DNA from: Verrucomicrobia bacterium UBA673 | GTDB taxonomy: Bacteria; Verrucomicrobiota; Verrucomicrobiia; Limisphaerales; UBA1096 | Assembly: GCA_002299785.1 (NCBI GenBank) | Contig: DBNL01000147.1 | Location: forward strand, 3,791 to 22,436 | Length of the DNA: 18,646 nt | Direction: 5' to 3' | Shown: in pieces, positions 1 through 5,640 of the stretch | Layout of the letters: every line of letters begins with the position of its first letter | Numbering within the stretch: position 1 is the stretch's first letter | Notes under the pieces: generated by a model | Told to the model about the DNA's origin: nothing | Database searches by the model: none | Seen by the model: the letters and a program-made list of their open reading frames with translations, nothing else | Made by a program: the position numbers and the translations under genes

Positions 1-14
1 CTACTTAGTCCAAC

Positions 15-25
15 ATTGTATCTCC
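15..25 (+). repeat. Direct repeat ATTGTATCTCC, left copy
   Basis: The same 11 bases recur exactly at 2364-2374, the right border of the AT-rich stretch. Both copies lie on the outer side of a hairpin with an ACAGGGG/CCCCTGT-type stem. This could be a target-site duplication or an attachment-site core of an inserted element of about 2.3 kb. Only 14 bases lie to its left, so the outer boundary cannot be tested here. Confidence 0.45.
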
Positions 26-34
26 TAAATATCA

Positions 35-73
35 ACAGGGGTTTTGTAGGTTTCCACAACCTAGAGCCCCTGT
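35..73. repeat. Nested hairpin near the left end of the AT-rich region
   Basis: Outer arms are ACAGGGG (35-41) and CCCCTGT (67-73). Inner arms are TAGGTT (47-52) and AACCTA (58-63) around a five-base loop. The design resembles the hairpin at 2304-2361 at the other end of the island, which has related outer arms with the order reversed. A run of T follows at 77-82, so it could also act as a terminator for transcription entering from the left. Confidence 0.5.
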
Positions 74-89
74 AACTTTTTTATAAACA

Positions 90-115
90 CTTCTCTTCGA
101 ATCTTCTCTTCGAAC
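90..115 (+). repeat. Tandem 13-base repeat, two copies
   Basis: CTTCTCTTCGAA plus one base is present at 90-102 and again at 103-115, differing only in the last base. No function is evident. It lies between the end hairpin and the sequence GAACAATTTACCC, which itself is repeated at 2295-2307. Confidence 0.55.
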
Positions 116-124
116 AATTTACCC
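112..124 (+). repeat. Direct repeat GAACAATTTACCC, left copy
   Basis: An exact 13-base match lies at 2295-2307, next to the right-end hairpin. With the 11-base repeat at 15-25 and 2364-2374 it makes the two ends of the AT-rich stretch similar to each other. Confidence 0.45.
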
Positions 125-130
125 ACTCTT

Positions 131-178
131 TTCACACTAACTTTTAGGGGTACTTTTTTGTGAAGTTTTTAGTGTGAA
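131..178. repeat. Perfect 10-base inverted repeat
   Basis: TTCACACTAA at 131-140 pairs perfectly with TTAGTGTGAA at 169-178 across a 28-base loop. No gene abuts it. It may be a structural repeat of the island or a binding site. Confidence 0.45.
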
Positions 179-417
179 TATTTACCCAAATAAATCTCTT
201 TAGTTTTTGTATGGGTTATTTCTGAATTCAAAAGTTACCAAAAGAGCCAATATTGTTAACGTTTAATCATATTTAAAACATTTAAGTCAAATATCAGACT
301 AAAAACAAAAGAGTTTTCTTTTGGTAAAAGAGTCTGTGTATTGAGAAAATCATTACTTTTAATGAAAAATGTATGTTTAAATACGAAAAACAATGGTTTT
401 TAATGTTAAAAGGAATA

Positions 418-465
418 TTCACTCACTCTTTGAGATTGAAAATTATCTCACAAAATATGAGTGAA
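418..465. repeat. Nested hairpin in the AT-rich region
   Basis: Outer arms are TTCACTCA (418-425) and TGAGTGAA (458-465). Inner arms are TGAGAT (431-436) and ATCTCA (445-450) with an eight-base loop. Both stems are perfect. No function can be assigned. Confidence 0.45.
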
Positions 466-728
466 ACTTATTGGATACATTAACTTCTTCATTTTGAATG
501 GTTTATGAGTGGAATAAATTAACAACAAATTGATGCTATTTATGTAACCCAAACTGTGTGAAGGAGTATTCTTCGATTCGAGAATCTGTTGTTTTCATCT
601 GAGAAAAAAAGGAACTAAACATTTTGTTATCTTATCGATGCTTTTAGTCTCTTTGGGTCTCTCACAGTTTAGCTCCCACAAAGTAGCGACACTTACAATT
701 TAACTAAAAATGGGGCAGAGAAGGTCTT

Positions 729-765
729 TGCTGTTGAAGCTTTATCATAACAGCATAAATTTTTT
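729..765 (+). terminator. Terminator-like hairpin with T tract
   Basis: TGCTGTT (729-735) and AACAGCA (749-755) form a perfect seven-base stem with a 13-base loop, followed on the plus strand by a run of T. It would stop plus-strand transcription, but no plus-strand gene is visible upstream, so its role is unclear. Read on the minus strand it lacks a T tract, so it is not an obvious terminator for the methyltransferase at 810-1556. Confidence 0.3.
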
Positions 766-809
766 TAGATGTGACTTTTTATTAACAAATGATAACTAAA
801 CCTATCACC

Positions 810-1556
810 CTAATTTTCACACTGCTCTTTTGTTTGAGTGGAAGTTTGTCTTTCACAAAACCCATATTTAAGTAGCACTCCATGGCTAATTGTATTAAAG
901 TCTAATGTAAATTCTTTTAATCCATTATCGGTCATCATTCTTGTTATATCATTGGAAGTTAATTTCACAAAACCCCTCTGTTGTGAACCTTCTGATGTGA
1001 TGCAAGGGAGATGAATTAATATTTTACCATTTTTTTTAATAACCCTTTTAAATTCCTTAAAATACAAATTTAAAAATCTTTTATTTACACGAACTAGAGT
1101 GTCCATTGAGAAAATATAATCAATACTAGCATCCTCAATCCCATTTAGTTCGTATCCTTTTGTTTCATAAAATGTATACCTTTCCGGGTTATTTAACTTG
1201 TTTTGCAACGCAGGTAAGATTTCTTTGGAAAGATCAACTAAAAAAGTATGTTGTGCTATTGGTACGATGTATTGACTCCATTTTCCATCTAAACATCCAA
1301 TTTCAAGAACGGACTTATTCGAAATATGTGGCAAAAGAAAACAATTTTTTATTTTTATATAATCACCTAATACTTTTTCTTCTAACGGCCCACCCCAAGA
1401 ATATTCGTGCCCAGAATTAAAACAATTAATTGCTGTATGAGTCCATTTCTTTTGATGGTGATGCGTGTTATAATAACCGATTACTGTTATTAGTTTATTA
1501 AAAAATCTCCTTGTTATTGAGATAAGCTTAATTATAATTTTTTTAAGTATATACAT
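810..1556 (-). CDS. Class I SAM-dependent methyltransferase, AT-rich orphan gene
   Basis: The 248-residue protein has the Rossmann core of class I methyltransferases. Motif I reads VLEIGCLDG at about residues 83-91. The acidic end of strand 2 is FLVDLS (Asp about 108), and DYIFSMDTL at 146-154 follows. The start region of about 25 residues is basic and hydrophobic and could be a membrane anchor or amphipathic tail. The substrate cannot be told. Overall it resembles the stand-alone methyltransferases found among glycan, lipid or small-molecule modification genes. The start is the first ATG; no strong Shine-Dalgarno site is visible. The gene is much more AT-rich than everything to the right and sits alone in a repeat-rich stretch, which suggests acquisition by transfer. 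Family assignment is confident; function is not known. Confidence 0.85.
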   Translation of the reverse strand: MYILKKIIIKLISITRRFFNKLITVIGYYNTHHHQKKWTHTAINCFNSGHEYSWGGPLEEKVLGDYIKIKNCFLLPHISNKSVLEIGCLDGKWSQYIVPIAQHTFLVDLSKEILPALQNKLNNPERYTFYETKGYELNGIEDASIDYIFSMDTLVRVNKRFLNLYFKEFKRVIKKNGKILIHLPCITSEGSQQRGFVKLTSNDITRMMTDNGLKEFTLDFNTISHGVLLKYGFCERQTSTQTKEQCEN

Positions 1557-1605
1557 AATCTGAATGATAACTGCTTATTACCAGTCTAACTAACTTTTTT
1601 GCCAA

Positions 1606-1734
1606 CTACAGTGACTTTACGCCTCTTTGAATGAATACCACTTCACCGGATCGGTATTTGGTTTTAACATCCTTTCTTTTATCAAAAAGTTTATTATGAA
1701 CGAGAAATAAATAAATACCACTGATGTTTCCCAT
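1606..1734 (-). CDS. Possible small protein or gene remnant, 42 residues
   Basis: This frame starts with ATG at 1734 and stops with TAG at 1606, about 50 bases upstream of the methyltransferase and on the same strand. The second half, including KYRSGEVVFIQRG, reads like ordinary soluble protein, while the start is hydrophobic. The frame stays open a further 15 or so codons upstream of the ATG, so it may be the tail of a decayed longer gene. No family is recognised. Another doubtful small ORF diverges from it 18 bases away, and it is unlikely that both are genes. Confidence 0.25.
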   Translation of the reverse strand: MGNISGIYLFLVHNKLFDKRKDVKTKYRSGEVVFIQRGVKSL

Positions 1735-1752
1735 TGTCAAATTTATTAAATT

Positions 1753-1887
1753 ATGAATGAGGAAATTATCAATGAATATTTAAAACGATTAAAACCAAAA
1801 TATTACTCACAAAAAGTTGTGAAAATAGATTGGAAGAAATTCATCAAAGAAACTTTGGAGATATTGAGGACCCAAAAGACCCCTTAA
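1753..1887 (+). CDS. Possible small protein, 44 residues
   Basis: ATG at 1753 opens a frame ending in TAA at 1885-1887. The peptide is rich in Lys, Glu, Ile and Leu (for example KYYSQKVVKIDWKKF) and has the look of a small helical cytoplasmic protein. No Shine-Dalgarno sequence or relatives are recognised. It could be real, a remnant or chance in AT-rich DNA. The downstream frame at 1830-2039 overlaps it and runs through an inverted repeat, and is not considered coding. Confidence 0.25.
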   Translation: MNEEIINEYLKRLKPKYYSQKVVKIDWKKFIKETLEILRTQKTP

Positions 1888-1930
1888 TAATTTACCCTAA
1901 TTCTGATATACCGAACTCTATTCAAATGGA

Positions 1931-1980
1931 GGAGAGAGGGGATTTGAGGGGGTATGGCAAAGGGATTTACCCATCTCTCC
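1931..1980. repeat. Inverted repeat, G-rich and C-rich arms
   Basis: GGAGAGAGGGG at 1931-1941 pairs with CCCATCTCTCC at 1970-1980 with one mismatch in 11. It has unusually high G and C content for this AT-rich stretch. The open frame at 1830-2039 crosses it, which is one reason not to call that frame a gene. Confidence 0.4.
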
Positions 1981-2050
1981 CAAAAGACCCTACAATCCCC
2001 TATTATGGTGATTTACACACCCTTCACCACTTACAGTAAATGTTTGTAAG

Positions 2051-2240
2051 AAAAGAGTGTGTAAATATTATTACTAACATTTATGGGTAATGAGAAATTT
2101 GTATATGATTTAGTTTGATTTAAACACCTTTAATTAGTCTAAAATCATATACGAATTTTCAATTACCATACTCTTAAGTGAGTAAATGTTTTAAGAAATG
2201 TTTGTATGGTTATTTTAACAGTATTTTCACACACTCTTTT
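2051..2240. repeat. Outer arms of a large nested inverted repeat
   Basis: AAAAGAGTGTGT at 2051-2062 is the exact reverse complement of 2229-2240. These 12-base arms enclose the 26-base inverted repeat at 2086-2167 and a smaller one, GTATGGT (2204-2210) against ACCATAC (2165-2171). The whole could fold into a branched structure of about 190 bases. Confidence 0.4.
2086..2167. repeat. Long imperfect inverted repeat with 26-base arms
   Basis: The arms at 2086-2111 and 2142-2167 match at 22 of 26 positions as reverse complements, with 11 consecutive matches next to the 30-base loop. This is the longest pairing seen in the island and is well beyond a simple terminator. It may be the end of a small non-autonomous element, a structured RNA, or a recombination site. 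Confidence 0.5.
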
Positions 2241-2265
2241 TGGTGATATTTTACTGAATACTGTT
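2217..2265. repeat. Perfect 9-base inverted repeat
   Basis: AACAGTATT at 2217-2225 pairs perfectly with AATACTGTT at 2257-2265. It overlaps the right outer arm of the larger nested structure, so alternative pairings are possible. Confidence 0.35.
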
Positions 2266-2303
2266 TTGGTAAAATTCACTGATGGGTTTTTGGAGAACAA
2301 TTT

Positions 2304-2361
2304 ACCCCCTGTTTATTAAGGTTTTGTAAAAACCTCTTTTCTTTTCATCAAAACAGGGGGT
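2304..2361. repeat. Nested hairpin at the right end of the AT-rich region
   Basis: ACCCCCTGTTT (2304-2314) and AAACAGGGGGT (2351-2361) are perfect 11-base arms. Inside lies AGGTTTT-GTA-AAAACCT at 2319-2335, a perfect seven-base stem with a three-base loop. It mirrors the hairpin at 35-73 and sits directly inside the ATTGTATCTCC repeat at 2364-2374. Confidence 0.55.
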
Positions 2362-2363
2362 GT

Positions 2364-2374
2364 ATTGTATCTCC
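2364..2374 (+). repeat. Direct repeat ATTGTATCTCC, right copy
   Basis: Exact copy of 15-25. It marks the border where AT-rich DNA gives way, 11 bases later, to the terminator of the GC-rich operon. Confidence 0.45.
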
Positions 2375-2384
2375 GAAAATTCAT

Positions 2385-2421
2385 CGGGCAAATTGCAGAT
2401 TCCTTCAATCTGGTTTGCCCG
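2385..2421 (-). terminator. Strong hairpin closing the four-gene minus-strand cluster
   Basis: CGGGCAAA (2385-2392) and TTTGCCCG (2414-2421) form a perfect eight-base outer stem. CAGATT (2396-2401) and AATCTG (2407-2412) continue it around a five-base loop. It begins about 10 bases after the stop codon of the halogenase-like gene. The T tract on the minus strand is weak (AATTTT), while a richer T run follows on the plus strand, so it may work in both directions or depend on stem strength. Confidence 0.65.
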
Positions 2422-2431
2422 TTATTTCTTT

Positions 2432-3703
2432 TTACACCACTGCCTTCTCAGGGACTTTTGGCATGCCGTAGGGGAGTTCATCCGGGATCGGCGCGAACTC
2501 CTCGACGGCTGTCCACAGGCGGGAGAAGTCCTTTTCCACGTCTCCGGAGAGGCAGTCGGTGATGTCGCCTGCGAGGTCGGGGTGTTTCCCGATGAAGTCG
2601 CGGAACGTGAAGTTGTGATGGTAGAAGGCGTACACGAGCTTGCGCATGTTCTCTATGCTCACGCGCAACGTGGCGGCGTACCCCTCGAATTGCGCCGGTG
2701 AAAAATCATCGGCCTGGATTGCAGCGTGTACCGCGTCGGCCGCCATCACTCCGCTCTTGAGCGCCAGCATGAGACCAGACGAGAAAACGGGATCGAGAAA
2801 ACAGAAGGCATCACCGAGCAGCAGCAAGCCTTCGCAGCCGCAATGCCTCGAGTGAAATGAAAACTCGTTGGTGACGTAGTAGTCGCCGGTGGACTTGCCC
2901 GGTGCGAGGTATTCCTCGATCCATTTGTTCTGTGTGACTTCGCGGTGAAAAATATCCTTGGGCAACCTGACTCCGTCGCGCGTAAGGTATTTACCCTCGG
3001 CGACGACGCCGACGCTGATCCGGTCGTCGTGAAGCGGGATGTACCAAAACCAGCCTTTCTCCGGCAGGAACGCCACGGTAGTCGTGCCCTCGTCAATGCC
3101 CTTGTCACGCTTCGCGCCCTTGTAATAGGTCCAAACGGCGACCTTGTTGAGTTCCGGGTCTGGCACGCGCCAGCGGTTGCGGGACGCGGCGAACGACTCC
3201 TTGCCGGAGCAGTCGAGCGTGATAGGGGCGCGATGCTCGGCCTCGGTGCCGTCTGGCTGCCGCACGCGCACGCCAGTAACCCGATCTCCATCCCGCAGCA
3301 GTTCGATAACCTTGGTTTCCTCGACGACGTTGGCGCCCTTGTCGCGCGCGTGGTCGAGCAGCATCTGGTCGAACTCGGAGCGCAGCACCTGCCACGTCTG
3401 CGCTACGTTGTCGTCGTAGCGTGTGTTGAAGTAAAACGGCTGTGATGCCTTGCCGGTGGTAGAGACGAACTGCACACTGTGTTTCTTGATAAACGCCGAG
3501 GCGCGCATCCGCTCGATCAGGCCAAGGCGCTTGAGCGGTTCGTATGTGAACGGCAGCAGCGATTCGCCAATGTGGTAGCGCGGGAATTTCTCTCGCTCGA
3601 TGAGAAGCACGTTGTGGCCGTGCTCGGCAAGCAGCGCGGCGGCGCTCGATCCCGACGGACCGGCCCCGATCAGGATGGCGTCATACTGTCTTTTGTCGCT
3701 CAT
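2432..3703 (-). CDS. Flavin-dependent halogenase-like FAD oxidoreductase
   Basis: A 423-residue FAD enzyme. The dinucleotide-binding motif is GAGPSG (residues 13-18). The sequence PRYHIGESLLP (41-51) is typical of phenol and pyrrole halogenases and their relatives. FIKKHSV (71-77) lies where these enzymes carry the catalytic lysine. WFWYIP (218-223) fits the WxWxIP signature of flavin-dependent halogenases. GDAFCFLDPVFSSG (297-310) fits their FAD/halide-site region. Related non-halogenating oxidoreductases share parts of this pattern, so halogenation is a prediction. The start is the ATG at 3703, which overlaps the TGA of the chorismate lyase gene by four bases (ATGA). An in-frame extension to 3832 would cover the lyase and is rejected. 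The last gene of its cluster, it is followed by a strong hairpin. No flavin reductase partner is seen in the window. Confidence 0.85.
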   Translation of the reverse strand: MSDKRQYDAILIGAGPSGSSAAALLAEHGHNVLLIEREKFPRYHIGESLLPFTYEPLKRLGLIERMRASAFIKKHSVQFVSTTGKASQPFYFNTRYDDNVAQTWQVLRSEFDQMLLDHARDKGANVVEETKVIELLRDGDRVTGVRVRQPDGTEAEHRAPITLDCSGKESFAASRNRWRVPDPELNKVAVWTYYKGAKRDKGIDEGTTTVAFLPEKGWFWYIPLHDDRISVGVVAEGKYLTRDGVRLPKDIFHREVTQNKWIEEYLAPGKSTGDYYVTNEFSFHSRHCGCEGLLLLGDAFCFLDPVFSSGLMLALKSGVMAADAVHAAIQADDFSPAQFEGYAATLRVSIENMRKLVYAFYHHNFTFRDFIGKHPDLAGDITDCLSGDVEKDFSRLWTAVEEFAPIPDELPYGMPKVPEKAVV

Positions 3704-4272
3704 GCCGGTGGCAGGATTTCTACGATCTCGGCCAAGCGATGCTCGGCAGTGGCGTCGTAAAGGGTGTTGCGCCGGCCGAACAACACGGGCTGCTCGTCGA
3801 GGTCGAATAGGCTGCCGATGTGGTCGTCGCACGTGACTCGCAAAAAGCCGGAGGGGCGGCTCAAGTGGCCGACCCCATAATCGTGAAGCAGTTGGCCAAG
3901 CGGCGCGCCAGCCCCGGTGATGGCGTCCCGCGCCGGCCTAGGGAATTGGCTAAGGTGAATCTTGATGGCACCGTACTCGACCGGCCGCTGACTACGCTTG
4001 GTAAGGAGCAACACCTCGCGATAGTAGGCGTCGCCGCCGTTGTGCCGGTGCAGTACCTTGAGGCCGATATCGCCGCCGTGGAACTGGCCAAGCGTGGAGG
4101 TCATGTCGCGCTCGTGCACCAACAGCGAGCGGTACGGCTCTGGCATCGCGTCGCCGTCGACCGGCTCGATTCCTGGCAGCTGGCGCTTGGCCAAGCGGTA
4201 AAACTCATCGAGCGGATGGGTGAACACTGCGTCGGCCCCGGTCTCGGCGACGTTGGTTTCAGAGTGGCTCAA
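3700..4272 (-). CDS. UbiC-like chorismate lyase (4-hydroxybenzoate synthase family)
   Basis: A 190-residue protein that lines up with E. coli UbiC along most of its length. RDMTSTL (55-61) matches the DSMT region. YYREVLLL (83-90) matches YWLREILL and keeps the active-site Arg. APLGQLL (123-129) matches TPLGRYL. FGRRNTL (165-171) matches WGRRSRL, and VEILPP (184-189) carries the likely catalytic Glu. The expected reaction is chorismate to 4-hydroxybenzoate plus pyruvate. The start chosen is TTG at 4272, four bases after the radical SAM stop, with no clear Shine-Dalgarno site, so translation is probably coupled. The protein has about 20 extra N-terminal residues relative to UbiC; a GTG start within them is possible. 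Bacteria of this group usually make menaquinone, so a role outside ubiquinone synthesis is likely. It is coupled to the halogenase-like gene by an ATGA overlap. Confidence 0.8.
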   Translation of the reverse strand: MSHSETNVAETGADAVFTHPLDEFYRLAKRQLPGIEPVDGDAMPEPYRSLLVHERDMTSTLGQFHGGDIGLKVLHRHNGGDAYYREVLLLTKRSQRPVEYGAIKIHLSQFPRPARDAITGAGAPLGQLLHDYGVGHLSRPSGFLRVTCDDHIGSLFDLDEQPVLFGRRNTLYDATAEHRLAEIVEILPPA

Positions 4273-4276
4273 GGTG

Positions 4277-5623
4277 TTATGCGTAGCGTGCGTTTCGGTG
4301 TTCGTCCAAAAAAAACTCGTGTAACAGGCGGTCGATCTGGAGCAAACCTTCGCGGTTCAGCAGCCACTCGTCGCCGTCGAGTGTCGCGAAGCCCCAGTCC
4401 TGAAGAGTTTGAAGCGGCTTGGCAAAGCGATCGGCCGGGTTCACGCCAAACTTGTCCGCGAAGTAAGAGAATTTCAGATGGCCAAGCTTCATTTGCAGAA
4501 TGAACTCGCGGATCAGCCGCTCGTCATCGGTCGGCGTTAGCGCTCGATAAACCGGCAATTCGCCGTTTTTAAGGCTCTCGACGTACGGCGCGAAGTCATG
4601 TTGATTCTGGTAGTGCGTGCCGCCGATTTGCCCGAACGAGGCCACACCCAACGAGAGCAAGTCGGCGCCGGCCCAAAGCTTGTCGCGATAAACAAAGCCC
4701 GTCTTCGACTTATCCTTCACCGCGGTGTAGGCGCTACTGATGACGTAGCCGTCCTGCTCTAGTTCGGCGAAAGCCTCACTGACCCAGCGGCGCTTGGTTT
4801 CCCAATCGGCGATTGGCGCAGTGAGTTTGCCCTCGGCCTTCATCTGTTTGTAGATGCCGGTATTGTAAGGCACCTCCATTTGGTAAATCGTCACGCTGTC
4901 TGGCGCCATCCTGCGGGTGCGATCGATACAGGCCTTCCAGTTTTCCTCGGTCTCATCGACCATGCCAGCGATGAGATCGATGTTGATTTGAGGGAAGCCC
5001 AGCCCTTGGGCGAACTCATACGAGCGCCCGATCTCCGCGCCGCGGTGGGCGCGGCCGTTCACCTCGAGGACGTGGTCGTCAAAATTCTCCACGCCGAGGC
5101 TCAGCCGCGTGACACCGATCTCTCGCAGCACCTCGAGTTTCTTCTCTCGCAGCGTGCCTGGCTCGCACTCGAACGTGACCTCCTCCACCTCGTCCCAGGG
5201 CTGTAGCTCCTTCATGCCGTCGGTCAAGTGGCGAAGCTGATCCTCAGAGAGGTACGACGGTGTGCCACCGCCGAAATACACGAATTTGGGCTTACGCCCG
5301 CCGATGAATACCTCTTTCGCGTAGAGCCGCATCTCGTCCAGCACTGCGTCGATGTAGTTGCGGATCTCCGACGAGTTCTTGTCTGTATACACACGAAAAT
5401 AGCAGAAGTGGCAGCGTTTGCGGCAGAAAGGGATGTGCACGTAGATGCCAAGCGGTGTGTCAGGCTTGGGCGCTTGATTAAGCGCGTCGCGATAGTCCGG
5501 CACATCCTCTGGTTTCCAGAATGAGAACGGCGGGTAGTTCGAGACAAAGTAGTTGCCGACCGTTGTTTGCTTTTCCAGTGGCGGTGCGGTTTTGTGGATT
5601 TCGGTGGTTTCGGTATCGCTCAT
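4277..5623 (-). CDS. HemN/HemW-like radical SAM protein of unassigned substrate
   Basis: A 448-residue radical SAM enzyme of the coproporphyrinogen-oxidase-like family. The 4Fe-4S ligands are in CRKRCHFC (Cys67, 71 and 74, the CX3CX2C pattern). The SAM-binding FGGGTPS lies at 117-123 and is followed by FECEPGT, then a HemN-type C-terminal domain after about residue 370. A distinctive N-terminal segment, NYFVSNYPPFSFW (24-36), precedes the barrel and is not part of ordinary HemW. Start at ATG 5623 is supported by AAAGGGGG just upstream; the longer frame to 5902 runs antisense-like through the propeller gene and is rejected. It lies 17 bases after the propeller stop and 4 bases before the chorismate lyase start. 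Position in this cluster argues against housekeeping heme synthesis and for a dedicated, unknown reaction. Confidence 0.85.
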   Translation of the reverse strand: MSDTETTEIHKTAPPLEKQTTVGNYFVSNYPPFSFWKPEDVPDYRDALNQAPKPDTPLGIYVHIPFCRKRCHFCYFRVYTDKNSSEIRNYIDAVLDEMRLYAKEVFIGGRKPKFVYFGGGTPSYLSEDQLRHLTDGMKELQPWDEVEEVTFECEPGTLREKKLEVLREIGVTRLSLGVENFDDHVLEVNGRAHRGAEIGRSYEFAQGLGFPQINIDLIAGMVDETEENWKACIDRTRRMAPDSVTIYQMEVPYNTGIYKQMKAEGKLTAPIADWETKRRWVSEAFAELEQDGYVISSAYTAVKDKSKTGFVYRDKLWAGADLLSLGVASFGQIGGTHYQNQHDFAPYVESLKNGELPVYRALTPTDDERLIREFILQMKLGHLKFSYFADKFGVNPADRFAKPLQTLQDWGFATLDGDEWLLNREGLLQIDRLLHEFFLDEHRNARYA

Positions 5624-5640
5624 GGTTTGCCCCCTTTTAT

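Larger units (their letters stand above)
1..809. other. AT-rich stretch without a recognisable gene, rich in hairpins
   Basis: No convincing coding frame is visible on either strand. What it does hold is short symmetry. There is a nested hairpin at 35-73, a 13-base tandem repeat at 90-115 and a perfect 10-base inverted repeat at 131-140 and 169-178. Further hairpins lie at 295-336, 418-465 and 729-755. Composition differs sharply from the GC-rich genes that begin near 2385, and none of the CTTGGCCAAG palindromes common there occur here. It may be part of a mobile or horizontally acquired island, or simply a repeat-rich intergenic region. The sequence does not decide between these. Confidence 0.6.
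1888..2384. other. AT-rich stretch without a recognisable gene, dense in inverted repeats
   Basis: About 500 bases lie between the last doubtful small ORF and the hairpin that closes the halogenase-like gene. No convincing frame is seen. The stretch is dominated by inverted repeats, listed separately: 1931-1980, 2051-2240, 2086-2167, 2217-2265 and 2304-2361. Confidence 0.55.

Noticed and set aside
1..809. Replication origin
   Set aside because: AT-rich with repeats, but no cluster of DnaA-box sequences (TTATCCACA or close) was found and no dnaA or dnaN is nearby.
1830..2039. Plus-strand 69-residue frame in the AT-rich region
   Set aside because: It crosses an inverted repeat, overlaps a better small frame, is rich in Pro, Gly and Asp without a recognisable fold, and has no ribosome site.
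117..2307. Octamer ATTTACCC repeated five times in one orientation in the island (117, 180, 1890, 1965, 2300)
   Set aside because: Suggestive, but a sixth copy lies in the halogenase-like gene (2989-2996) and AT-rich composition makes such octamers more likely, so it is not called as a repeat family.
1..2384. CRISPR array, retron or integron attC array
   Set aside because: Repeats are not regularly spaced, there is no reverse transcriptase or cas gene, and the hairpins lack the RYYYAAC/GTTRRRY ends of attC sites.
3704..3832. N-terminal extension of the halogenase-like frame
   Set aside because: The extra residues are Arg-rich shadow sequence of the chorismate lyase gene; the GAGPSG motif is correctly placed only from the ATG at 3703.
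3820..4503. Plus-strand 227-residue frame opposite the chorismate lyase gene
   Set aside because: The minus-strand product aligns along its length with UbiC and is packed into an operon; the plus-strand frame has no recognisable domain.
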